This document shows, piece by piece, positions 53,945-62,121 of a stretch of DNA of 64,000 nucleotides (positions are counted from its first letter, which is position 1; each line of letters begins with the position of its first letter). The DNA lies in the NCBI RefSeq assembly GCF_000170895.1, contig NZ_ABCS01000046.1:1-64000 (forward strand), given 5' to 3'. The translations under genes were made by a program, and so were the position numbers. A model generated the notes under the pieces. The model searched no databases and was not told the DNA's origin. It was given only the letters and a program-made list of their open reading frames with translations. Source of the DNA: Plesiocystis pacifica SIR-1 (GTDB lineage Bacteria > Myxococcota_A > Polyangia > Nannocystales > Nannocystaceae).

Positions 53945-54161
53945 TCAATCCTGGTCTGGGTCGTCAGCCCGGCGGCTGAGCTCGTCGAACAACAGCCGAA
54001 GTATCCCGGTCACAAACTCCAGATCGCGCGTGCAGCGGGAAAGAACGAGGTCGATCAGTTCCTGAGCCTCGTCTCTCGCCCCCGTCTCGAAGCTCATGAA
54101 CAGGGTGCTCGCCATGAGGTCGAGCCCTGCGCACAGCTTGGTCACTGTGTCGAGGCTCGGT
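53945..54161 (-). pseudogene. 3' part of an Xre-type regulator split by IS3 copy 2
   Basis: Reads SLDTVTKLCAGLDLMASTLF, then MSFETGARDEAQELIDLVLS to the stop codon. Joined to the 5' part at 55697-55836, with one ACC target copy removed, the codons run ...GGFSP-SLDTV... in frame. An intact helix-turn-helix regulator of roughly 117 residues would result. Confidence 0.9.
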
Positions 54162-54202
54162 GCGGAAGGTGTCAATGAAAATGAGACAGCTTCGGGTTGG
54201 GT

Positions 54203-55228
54203 TTAGTGTCCCGCTGCGGGACTCGCGTGGGTGTCGATGGTCTTGTTCGAGGGCTGGTTGATCCAGATCTCGGTCGGCAGCGAGGGCGGTGTTGGGGGTC
54301 CGTTTGGGAAGCGCTCGGGATGCGCTGCGAATGCGGCGGCGAGCGCTCGGGCACGGGCCTCCTGCCGCTCCTCAGCGAGGCCATGGTGGATGTCGTGGGG
54401 GGTCATCAGCCCCAGGCCGCTGTGGAGATGTTCGTGGTTGTACCAGCTGAAGAAGTCGCGGCAGTGGCTCTCGGCAGCGGCGAGGTCATCGAAGCGCCCG
54501 GGGTACTCGGGTCGGTACTTCAGCGTCTTGAAGTGGGACTCGGAGAAGGGGTTGTCGTTCGAGACCCGTGGCCTCGAGAAGCTCTTGGTCACGCCTAGGT
54601 CGGCGCAGGTCTGCGCGAAGGTCTTGGAGGTCATCGGCGAGCCGCGATCTTGGTGCAGCGTGAGCACCTTCGGCTCGATCTCCTGCCGAGCGCAGGTCTC
54701 GGTGATGAGCCGCTGCGCTAGACCTGCCGACTCGGCCTCGGCGATGAGCCAGCCGACGACGTAGCGACTGAAGAGGTCGAGGACGACGTAGAGGTAGAAG
54801 TAGGTCCACTTGCGCGGGCCGAGCAGCTTGGTGATGTCCCAGGTCCACACCTGGTTTGGCGCCCTCGCGCACAGCCGCGGGGTGGCGTTGGGGGGATGCA
54901 CGCGCTGGTTCCTGCGTTCGCGGACTTCGTCGTTGTCGGTCAAGATCCGGTACATGGTGCGGACCGAGCACAGGTGCTTGCCTTCGTCGAGCAGCCGCCC
55001 GTAGACCTCAGCAGGGGCTTGGTCGACGAAGCGTTGTTCGTGGAGGGTATCGAGCACCGCCTGGCGCTCTTGTCCCGACAGCGCGCGCGAGGGCTTCGGG
55101 CGCGGCCGCTTGGGTCCGTGGAGCTCCCCGTAGCGCTTGCGGTAGTAGGTCGCACGAGACAGGCCGAGAGCGGCGCATGTCGACTCGACGCCGAGCTCGG
55201 GGGCGACCCGGTTGACGATGTCGATCAT
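54203..55228 (-). CDS. IS3-family transposase OrfB (DDE), copy 2
   Basis: 341 residues, the same protein as 40195-41220: D131, D194, E230. Overlaps orfA by 4 bp. Intact. Confidence 0.95.
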   Translation of the reverse strand: MIDIVNRVAPELGVESTCAALGLSRATYYRKRYGELHGPKRPRPKPSRALSGQERQAVLDTLHEQRFVDQAPAEVYGRLLDEGKHLCSVRTMYRILTDNDEVRERRNQRVHPPNATPRLCARAPNQVWTWDITKLLGPRKWTYFYLYVVLDLFSRYVVGWLIAEAESAGLAQRLITETCARQEIEPKVLTLHQDRGSPMTSKTFAQTCADLGVTKSFSRPRVSNDNPFSESHFKTLKYRPEYPGRFDDLAAAESHCRDFFSWYNHEHLHSGLGLMTPHDIHHGLAEERQEARARALAAAFAAHPERFPNGPPTPPSLPTEIWINQPSNKTIDTHASPAAGH

Positions 55229-55626
55229 GGCTCCTCGTCCTTGCCGAGTTCCTCGAGCATCGATGCCAATTTTTTTTGGACCTCGACGAGGGCCTCGGCG
55301 CGCTCACGGCGGGCGCGCTCCTTGGCGAGCTGCTTCTCGAGCTCGGCGATCTTTTGATCGCGGGGGTCGGTCTTCGACTTGGGCCCGCGCTTTTTCGGCT
55401 CGAGGGCCGCGAGTTCACCGAGCTCGCGGGCTTGCCTCCAGCTCGACAGGTGTGACGAGTACAAGCCCTCACGACGCAGCAGCGCGCTGACCTCACCAGG
55501 CTTGGTGCAGGCATCGGCTTGCGCGAGGATCCTGCGCTTGTACTTGGCCGTGAAGCGCCGCCGCTTTGGTTTTGCCACCACCTGTACTTCGGGCTGAGTC
55601 TGGCGTGGTTTGGTTGTCTGAGTCAT
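55225..55626 (-). CDS. IS3-family transposase OrfA, copy 2
   Basis: 133 residues. Differs from copy 1 at three positions (RRILAQAD for RRILEQAD, KSKTDP for KPKTDP, RDQK for RDKK). Helix-turn-helix plus C-terminal coiled coil. Confidence 0.92.
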   Translation of the reverse strand: MTQTTKPRQTQPEVQVVAKPKRRRFTAKYKRRILAQADACTKPGEVSALLRREGLYSSHLSSWRQARELGELAALEPKKRGPKSKTDPRDQKIAELEKQLAKERARRERAEALVEVQKKLASMLEELGKDEEP

Positions 55627-55696
55627 CAGCTGGCTGGTTCTCGCCCTCTACACTAATCTCGGGGGCTTCGCTGTCTCACCCTTGTTGGCACAGAGG

Positions 55697-55836
55697 GGTG
55701 AGAAGCCGCCGTGCTCGAGGCGTCGGATCGTGTCAGCGGAGAGCCCTGAGCGTTCCGCGAGCGCCTCTTGTGTCAGACCTCGCGCCTTACGCAGGCTTCG
55801 GACATGACGGCCAAAACGTGCCTGGGTTTGCTTCAT
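55697..55836 (-). pseudogene. 5' part of the split Xre-type regulator
   Basis: ATG 55836 opens MKQTQARFGRHVRSLRKARG, then LTQEALAERSGLSADTIRRL, a textbook Xre/Cro helix-turn-helix. After EHGGFSP the IS begins. It lies 8 bp downstream of the gene at 55845-56318, so the two formed an operon before the insertion. Confidence 0.9.
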
Positions 55837-55844
55837 CCGGACGC

Positions 55845-56318
55845 TCAGTGCGAAGTCTCGTTTTTTGAGAGTCGACGGTAGCGGGTCGAGCTCGTTCGCC
55901 CCGTACGCTCGACGACACCTGCGTCGATCAAGCGAGCGAGGGACGCCTGGAGCTTCCAACGTGTACCGCCAACGCGCTCGCGCAGGTAGCCCGCGGAGAC
56001 CCAGCCAGGACCCGCCGTCGATGCTTCGTGCAGGACCTCTCGGACAAACTCGTCAAAAAGTTCGCCAGACGACTGTTGGGCGGCCTCGAGCCGCTCTCGG
56101 TCTCGATCGGTGGTGAGGGGGCCGCGTACGATGACTGTGACCTCCGTGGACAGGAGCTCCTCAATCCGCAGATCACGAAGCAACGCTGCGCGAGGCCCAT
56201 CACCCTCAATGAGCCGCAACAGCTCGCTCAGTCTCCAGTGTGGGTGGTCGCGGAGGACGGCGAGGAGGATGTGACGTTCCGTCTTGGCGAGTAGTGGTGC
56301 GAGCTGCAGGGTCGGCAT
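55845..56318 (-). CDS. Predicted small DNA-binding (winged-helix-like) protein
   Basis: 157 residues. Two winged-helix-like regions: ERHILLAVLRDHPHWRLSEL near the N-terminus and VSAGYLRERVGGTRWKLQAS, then LARLIDAGVVERTGRTSSTR, near the C-terminus. The latter matches the GxTRxKVQxxLxxLIxxGxVxRxGxxxxTRY pattern of short winged helices. In front of the Xre gene this gave a two-gene regulatory operon whose second gene is now broken. Role unknown. Confidence 0.7.
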   Translation of the reverse strand: MPTLQLAPLLAKTERHILLAVLRDHPHWRLSELLRLIEGDGPRAALLRDLRIEELLSTEVTVIVRGPLTTDRDRERLEAAQQSSGELFDEFVREVLHEASTAGPGWVSAGYLRERVGGTRWKLQASLARLIDAGVVERTGRTSSTRYRRLSKNETSH

Positions 56319-56469
56319 TGGGTCTACCGCTCGGTGCTGGGGTCATCTCCCAGCCCCTGCGCGGCGCCCATGGAACGTTCGCCCGGGAGCCGACCTTTTT
56401 TGAGCACGCCGGCTCGACAACATCTAAAGCCGGTCAGAACGACGTACAGAGCCACTCTGGGCCCACGAG

Positions 56470-56475
56470 TAGGAT
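56470..56475 (+). promoter_or_regulatory. -10 element (TAGGAT) 6 nt before ATG
   Basis: Leaderless spacing before the secreted protein at 56482. The paralogous gene at 44349 has the same arrangement. Confidence 0.6.
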
Positions 56476-56481
56476 CCAGGG

Positions 56482-56973
56482 ATGACCAAAAAATCCACCA
56501 TCATCCTGCCCGTGCTGTTCGGCTTCGCGCTGTCCTCGGCGCCCCGCCCAGCCCTCGCGGACTACCGCGACCTGTGCGACAGCGCGCCGGTCTGCGAGTA
56601 CACGGGACCAGACGCGCCCGTGCTCGACGCAGACGTGTGCCTCGACGCCACCGGGCAAGTCCATCTCAAGGGATCCGTGCCCTGTGCGGCGGGAGCGGTG
56701 CCCTTTCACGTGCGCTACGGCGAGGTCTACGATCCCATCGCGCAGCTGGTCGTCGCCTACACCCCCCTCGCCGACGCCTGCGCCCAACCTGGGATGTGCG
56801 AGCCGATGCTCGATGGGCCCGTTCCTCCGACCAACGCCGAAGCGATCTGCTGCGTTGGGGCGATCTGTTGGCCTGGCTCCGACTGCGGCGGGACCTTGTT
56901 TTGGTGCGAGGACGGTGTCAGCAACGAGGACGGCACCGTCACCTGCTTCGATGCCTCCGATCCCCTCGATTGA
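56482..56973 (+). CDS. Secreted Cys-rich protein, paralog 2
   Basis: 163 residues. Sec signal ending in PALA, with cleavage at about residue 26. The mature part tracks the protein at 44349 over its whole length (YRDLCDSAPVCEYTGPDAPV, LDADVCLDATGQVHLKG, FHVRYGEVYDPIAQLVVAY, ICCVGAICWPGSDCGGTL). One Cys of the WCEDGVCNEDG motif is Ser here (WCEDGVSNEDG). Ends 5 bp before the convergent kinase. Confidence 0.8.
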   Translation: MTKKSTIILPVLFGFALSSAPRPALADYRDLCDSAPVCEYTGPDAPVLDADVCLDATGQVHLKGSVPCAAGAVPFHVRYGEVYDPIAQLVVAYTPLADACAQPGMCEPMLDGPVPPTNAEAICCVGAICWPGSDCGGTLFWCEDGVSNEDGTVTCFDASDPLD

Positions 56974-56978
56974 CGAAC

Positions 56979-58373
56979 TCAGGGCTGGTTCGTGAGTCGC
57001 TCGAACTGGCTCTGGGCGTGGGAAAGAGATTGCTCGTCCTTGAGGTCCTGACAGAACCGGATCGCCACATGCAGGGCGTAGATGGCCACATCCCGCTCGC
57101 CCTGCTCCTCGAGCTTGGGCGCGACCTCCATCGCTAGATCACGAAAGTCCGCTCGCCGACCTTCCCGCTTCGCGGCGGTGTAGCCCGAGCGCAGACCCTG
57201 AAGGACAGCATCGCCGTCGTGCTTGGCGACCCCTTTGCGGATCTCCCGGATGGCCTCGTCTGTATCACTGACCGGGTCCTCGTGGATCTGAAATTCAGGC
57301 GCGGATGTCACCGCCGCGCCCAGCCCCCCGACCAGGAGCGCGAGCACCAGCGCCGAGCCTGCCCACAAACCCAGCCGCGGCCTCTCGGCTCCTCGGAGCG
57401 CCTCGAGCAGCCTCGCCATCGTCGGCCAGCGATCCCCCGGCAGCGACGCCAGCCCGCGCTCGAGCGGCGCTCGCAGCCGGCGTGGGACCCTCCGTCGCCC
57501 TCGGGGCGGCCCCGCCAAGGCGGCGAGCTGTTCGTCGAGCTCAGGGGCGAGCCCAAAGGGGTGGACCCCCGCCAGCGCCTCCCACAACGCCACGCAAAAA
57601 GCGAACTGGTCGCTCCGCTCATCCCCAGCCGCGCCCATGAGCCGCTCTCGGGGCATGTACTCGAGCGTCCCCGAGCCGATCAGCGCCTCGTGCTCCCCCG
57701 CCTCGGCCCGCAGCGACTCCAGCCCGCGCGCGAGCCCGAAGTCCGTGACCACGGCCCGCCCCTCGGCGTGCAGCATGACGTTGCCCGGCTTGAAGTCTCG
57801 GTGCACCAGCCCGCGCCGGTGCGCCGCTTCCAGGCCCTCTCCTGCCTCGAGATAGCGCGCGAGCACCTCTTTGGCGGGTTTGCCCGTCGCCCATCCCCGG
57901 AGGGGGGGGCCGTCGAGGAGCTCGAGCACCAGCCACCGGCAGTCCTCGCGTCGACCATGATCGAAGATACTCACGACGTTGGGGTGATCGAGCGCCGCGA
58001 GGGCCTTCGCCTCGCGGTCTTCGACCTCGCGATCGCCCAGGGGCATGACCTTGACCGCCACCTTCCTGGCAAACTCGACGTCGAAGGCCTCGAAGACCGT
58101 CCCACCGCTCCCCGCTCCGATCCTCCGCTCCAGCCGATAGCGCCCACCGGCGAGCACCTCCTGGGAGAGTGTGTCGGCTCGAAGCCGGCGCCACAGCCTG
58201 GCGCGCTCGAACTCCTCCACCAATGAGAGCACCTCGGCTTCGCCCTCGAAAGCGAGCGCATCCTCGAGCTCTTGCACGTCTGCGCCCACACTGCGGGCGT
58301 ACTCGCGCAGCCGCTCGGCGTCGGGAGCCGGCTCCCGGTCGTGTCGGTCGCCTTCCATGGGAAGTTGGACCAT
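56979..58373 (-). CDS. Ser/Thr protein kinase with membrane segment, divergent from ECF sigma factor
   Basis: 464 residues from ATG 58373 (MVQLPMEGDRHD); ATGs at 58358, 58397 and 58415 are alternatives. A helical N-terminal region (20-68) precedes the kinase: GAGSGG 86-91, K108 in VAVK, HRDFKPGN 191-198, DFG 211-213. The membrane segment (ALVLALLVGGLGAAVTS) lies at about 360, followed by a short TPR-like tail. The C-terminal organisation and catalytic region resemble the kinase at 44882. It starts 22 bp from the divergent sigma gene, so the two share a regulatory region. Confidence 0.9.
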   Translation of the reverse strand: MVQLPMEGDRHDREPAPDAERLREYARSVGADVQELEDALAFEGEAEVLSLVEEFERARLWRRLRADTLSQEVLAGGRYRLERRIGAGSGGTVFEAFDVEFARKVAVKVMPLGDREVEDREAKALAALDHPNVVSIFDHGRREDCRWLVLELLDGPPLRGWATGKPAKEVLARYLEAGEGLEAAHRRGLVHRDFKPGNVMLHAEGRAVVTDFGLARGLESLRAEAGEHEALIGSGTLEYMPRERLMGAAGDERSDQFAFCVALWEALAGVHPFGLAPELDEQLAALAGPPRGRRRVPRRLRAPLERGLASLPGDRWPTMARLLEALRGAERPRLGLWAGSALVLALLVGGLGAAVTSAPEFQIHEDPVSDTDEAIREIRKGVAKHDGDAVLQGLRSGYTAAKREGRRADFRDLAMEVAPKLEEQGERDVAIYALHVAIRFCQDLKDEQSLSHAQSQFERLTNQP

Positions 58374-58395
58374 GGTAAACGACTGAGTACCCACC

Positions 58396-58923
58396 ATGGA
58401 TGACGAGGTCATCATCGCCCTGTTGCGAGGGGATCAGGCCGCCATGGAGGCCTTCTTTCGCCGTCACTACCGCTGGGCGCTTGGCTACGCTCGGCGACGC
58501 GGAGCAGGCGAAGACGCGGCGGACATCGTCCACGACGTCTTCGCTGACCTGTTTGAGCGCCCGCCCAACGGCCTGGGCAAGGTCGCAGATCGGGCCGTGC
58601 TCGCCGTGATGATCTCCGATCGGGTCAAGTGGGCGTGGCGGAAGGCGACCCGCGCCCGTAAGGTGCCCCTGCTCTCGGATTTGCTGGGGCCGGGGACGGA
58701 CTTGAGCGCGCTCGCTCGGCGGCGCCGACTCGGACGCGAGGTCGTAGAAGCCATGGCCCGGTTGGGGACGACGCAGCGGCGGCTCCTCGAGCAGCGCTTC
58801 TTTGAGGATGTTCGGGCCGTGGATATCGCCGCGCAAACTGGGAGAACCGCGGCGGCTGTACGGGCGGCGGTGTTTCGCGCGCAGGCTTCGCTGCGCATGG
58901 AGCTCGGGCTCAAAGGCAGCTGA
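58396..58923 (+). CDS. ECF-type RNA polymerase sigma factor
   Basis: 175 residues. Sigma region 2 from about 9-70 (ALLRGDQAAMEAFFRRHYRW, GAGEDAADIVHDVFADLFER) and a region 4 helix-turn-helix near the end (TQRRLLEQRFFEDVRAVDIA, AQTGRTAAAVRAAVFRAQAS). No anti-sigma factor gene is adjacent. Instead, the divergent neighbour is a membrane kinase 22 bp away, which suggests phosphorylation-based control rather than a classic anti-sigma (inference). Confidence 0.88.
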   Translation: MDDEVIIALLRGDQAAMEAFFRRHYRWALGYARRRGAGEDAADIVHDVFADLFERPPNGLGKVADRAVLAVMISDRVKWAWRKATRARKVPLLSDLLGPGTDLSALARRRRLGREVVEAMARLGTTQRRLLEQRFFEDVRAVDIAAQTGRTAAAVRAAVFRAQASLRMELGLKGS

Positions 58924-58936
58924 GCGAGCCGGGGGG

Positions 58937-60919
58937 TCAGGGCTCCGGCTTCGATTTTGTGGTCTTGGGTGGAGTGCCAGTGAGCACCACCGTCGCAACC
59001 GCGGCAGCCGTCGCAACACCGAGACCGACGCCCAGTCCCACGAGCGACCCCTGTGAACCCTCCCCCTGTGGAGCTTGCCGTTTGGGCTTGGGTGCTTCGG
59101 CGGCGAGCTTGCTGAGCCCAGCGAGCGGAGAGCCGCTCGCTCGTCGGGGCTTGCGGGGTGCTCGCGCGGGTCGACTCGACGGGGTGAGCAGCTCGTGCCC
59201 GATCCCTGGGCTTCCCCATAGTTGCTGGTTGACGTTCGACGCCTTCACTCCGGCGGCTGCGAGCGCGGAGCGATACTCAGGGTCGCTGACGCGCCGAAGA
59301 TCGATGTGCATCCGCTTGGTGCTGGCCAACAATGCTTGTCGAGCGGCGAGGAAGCGTTTCGCCAGTCCGTTGGCTCGGAGCCTCCCGGAGGGTCGGTACA
59401 ACGCCCCGGCGCCGGGCGGGATGTAGGCGACCTCGAGCGTATCGAGGAAGTACATCTGCATCTTCGCGGCGTCCCGGCAGTAGGGCGCGATGAGCTCTTC
59501 GAAGATCGACGCATGAAAAGGGATCTCAAACTCGGGCTCACGCGGCGACTCGATCAGGCTCGACGGCATCTCCACCAGTCGCCCACCGACGACGAGACCG
59601 TCATCCTTGCCGAACGCGGTCATGAGCGTGGCTAGGCGTGACAGGAGCCCGCGCCAGCCTGGACCGTGGTGCGCTTGCCACTGGCTGCGTGCGAAGCTCC
59701 AAAAGGCCTCGAAGCAGCTCTTCCACGCGTCATGAACGGCCTCGAAGTCCACGGTGAACAGCAGCGGTCCCGGCCGGACGATGCTCTCGAGCAAGTTGAG
59801 CAGCAGCTTGTTGAGCGAGGGGTAGAACGCGCCGACGTTCTCGCCGGGGGTGGTCGCGTTGAGCGGCGCCCCGCCGTAGGCCCAGCCCAGACCCTTGGTC
59901 GGCCAGACGGACTCGGCGTGCACGCACTGCCGGCAGTCCTTGGACCCGTCGAAGCTCTTGGGGCTCTGCCAGCACGGCTTGTCCACGCCCCGACAGCGCA
60001 GCGCGTAGCGGTCCACCGGCGTGCCGCGGACGGTCTGGTAGTAGCGGTGGGAGGCCTGCAACACGCGCAGGGTGGTCGTGGTCCCGGGCATGAAGCCGAA
60101 GGTCGAGCCGTCGCCGATGTCGAAGCGGTACTGGACCTCCCCCCGCGGCCCGCGGGCGCGGAGGGGGTCGCCCTGCTGCGCCGTGATGCCGGTCGAGCGG
60201 TACTGGACGTTCCACAGCTTGTCGTGGCGGTAGGCCGGCATGTAGAAGCTCGTGTAGTCTGCGTTCGAGGCCGCCACGAGGCCGCCGTCGGGGTAGACGA
60301 GCCCGCCGCCGCCCGAGCCCTTGCGGCGCATGGCCTCGAACACGCGGTTGACCTGCCAGGTGTCCGTGGCGGGGTCCTCGGCCTGCAAGGGCGGGAGGGC
60401 GACGTGCTTTTGCAGCTCCGACGCGCGGTGGGCTGCGAGCACGTCGGCGGCCCACACCGCAGCGGCGAGCACCTGCGCGACGGTCTGGGCGATGAGTGTG
60501 CTCTGCCCGGTGAGCTGCTGGAGCGCTTGCAGGCCCGAGTTCTTCAGCAGCTCCGGGATGAGCTCCTCGGGCATGAGCCCGCCCTGGTAGGCCGCGAACG
60601 CGAACTCAACGTTGGTGTAGACCTGCGCCAGCGACTGTTTGATCGGCGCCGCCGTGCTCGGGGTCAGGCCGATGCGCGTGCCGACCTCGAAGAGGCTGAT
60701 CTTCGTCGCCGAGATCCAGTTGGACCAGTCAGCCTTGGCGAAGGTCTCGATGGCGAGCTCGTCGGTGATGCCCACGGCGGGCTCGAGCACGGCGTTGGCG
60801 AACACCGACTCGCCGGGCAGCTTGGACTCGAAGTGCAGCCAGTCCTCGCCGCGGGGGAAAATGCGCTCGGCCCGGTCGGTGACCGGATCGAGGAAGGTGG
60901 CGTCAGGACGCAAGAGCAT
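58937..60919 (-). CDS. Unknown protein with C-terminal membrane segment
   Basis: 660 residues. No recognisable domain. The middle has a Cys cluster (ALRCRGVDKPCWQSPKSFDG, then DCRQCVHAES), which could bind a metal. The C-terminal 100 residues are Pro/Arg/Lys-rich and then contain a hydrophobic stretch (LVGLGVGLGVATAAAVATVV) near the end. Second gene of an operon: starts 12 bp after the stop of the frameshifted gene at 60932-62121. Convergent with the ECF sigma gene. Confidence 0.75.
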   Translation of the reverse strand: MLLRPDATFLDPVTDRAERIFPRGEDWLHFESKLPGESVFANAVLEPAVGITDELAIETFAKADWSNWISATKISLFEVGTRIGLTPSTAAPIKQSLAQVYTNVEFAFAAYQGGLMPEELIPELLKNSGLQALQQLTGQSTLIAQTVAQVLAAAVWAADVLAAHRASELQKHVALPPLQAEDPATDTWQVNRVFEAMRRKGSGGGGLVYPDGGLVAASNADYTSFYMPAYRHDKLWNVQYRSTGITAQQGDPLRARGPRGEVQYRFDIGDGSTFGFMPGTTTTLRVLQASHRYYQTVRGTPVDRYALRCRGVDKPCWQSPKSFDGSKDCRQCVHAESVWPTKGLGWAYGGAPLNATTPGENVGAFYPSLNKLLLNLLESIVRPGPLLFTVDFEAVHDAWKSCFEAFWSFARSQWQAHHGPGWRGLLSRLATLMTAFGKDDGLVVGGRLVEMPSSLIESPREPEFEIPFHASIFEELIAPYCRDAAKMQMYFLDTLEVAYIPPGAGALYRPSGRLRANGLAKRFLAARQALLASTKRMHIDLRRVSDPEYRSALAAAGVKASNVNQQLWGSPGIGHELLTPSSRPARAPRKPRRASGSPLAGLSKLAAEAPKPKRQAPQGEGSQGSLVGLGVGLGVATAAAVATVVLTGTPPKTTKSKPEP

Positions 60920-60931
60920 GGCGGGGTCCTC

Positions 60932-62121
60932 TCAGGGCTCGAAGTTGCCCATGCGGTACATGGCTGCCCGGCTGAGGACGAAGCGCCCGGCGAGCTGCTG
61001 CTCCGGCGCGGCGATGCTCTTGTAGCGCTTGCTTCGGAAGATCCTCTCGCTGCCTTGCAGCGCGTCGATCGCCTCTTTCTCCGTGGTCTGCCCCGAGGCG
61101 TACTCCAGCAGCTCGACGAAGCTCTGCACGGCGGCCTTCTTGCCCTGGAACAGGGCCGAGAGCTGTGACTCGTCGAGGGTCATGCCGAGGTAGGCGAGGG
61201 CTTGCTGGGCGTACTCGAAGGCCTGGAAGGGCGTACTCGCGGCCTGGTTGACCCAGGTCTCGAACATCTGCTGCCCCGCGGGCACGACGCTGCCGAGGAA
61301 AGAGTCCAGGGCGTAGCGCCACCACTCGGTGCGCAGGGCCTGGCGCTGGGTCTCCTGCTCCTCGGCGAAGACCTTGACGCGGAACTCGACCTCGCCGGTG
61401 CGCTGATCGGCGAGGCTCTCGACGGCCTGGGCCTGGTAGTTGATCGCGCGCTCGAGGATGTCGCTCGCCTGGGAGATGAGGCTCGGGGACTCCTGGGCGA
61501 TCTTGCGGTAGTTGTCGTCGGTCTGGTTGCGCTCTTGATCAGGCGATCGATCAGGGAGTCCTTGGCGGCGTCGATGCGCTTGTGCTCGTCGGCGAGCAGG
61601 GTCTGGTCCCATGCTGGGGGTGAGGGCGGGGTGCAGGCGGAGCTCGGCGCGGCCTCGGGAGCGGCCTCGCGTCGGGCCGAGCTGGCGCCGTCCTTCCCCT
61701 TCGCCGAGCCGGCGGGCTGGTTGGGGTCGTGGCGGGCTCCGCTCTCGAACAAGATGACGTCGCCGCTGTCGTAGCCGCGCAGCTGGAAGTCGCATCGCTT
61801 GTCCATGGCCCGGGCAAAGCGGCGGCTGAAGCTCCACATGCGCCCCGCGACGCCCTCGATCCACACAGCGCGCTCTGGCGGCGTGGCGCCCTCGATCTGG
61901 ATCCAGTTGAAGTGGGTGTCGGGGAGCTCGAGCTTCTCCCAGGCGCTATCAGGGCCGGACTCGAGCATCTCGAAGTCGGCGGTGATCGGCACGATAGGCC
62001 GGTAGCTGGACGAGCCGGTGCGCCACAGCAGGCGCACGCGCCCGAGCTCGTTGTCGTAGCTGATCATCAGGCTCACCCACTCCGCGGGCGGAGCGACCAC
62101 GGTCTGCTTCCTCATCGGCAT
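60932..62121 (-). pseudogene. Unknown protein, frameshifted near 61535
   Basis: Start ATG 62121 with a good Shine-Dalgarno (AGGGAGG, 5 nt spacing) gives MPMRKQTVVAPPAEWVSLMI. The frame is lost at DSLIDRLIKS. One missing base at about 61534-61536 restores IKERNQTDDNYRKIAQESPS, and the protein then continues to MGNFEP at 60932, for about 396 residues in all. The two halves read as one helical protein rich in Gln and Glu. No family recognised. This could be a recent mutation, a sequencing error or, less likely, a programmed frameshift; no slippery heptamer is obvious. Confidence 0.75.

Larger units (their letters stand above)
54162..55696 (-). mobile_element. IS3-family insertion sequence, copy 2
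   Basis: 1,535 bp, inverted relative to copy 1 (39727-41261). It is flanked by a perfect 3-bp direct repeat GGT (ACC on the coding strand) at 54159-54161 and 55697-55699, the target duplication expected of the family. It interrupts an Xre-type gene. Both ends are shared with copy 1. Confidence 0.92.

Noticed and set aside
39727..55696. Classical composite transposon formed by the two IS3 copies
   Set aside because: Copy 2 has its own complete 3-bp target duplication around it alone and copy 1 has none. The pair therefore arose by separate insertion rather than as one transposed unit.
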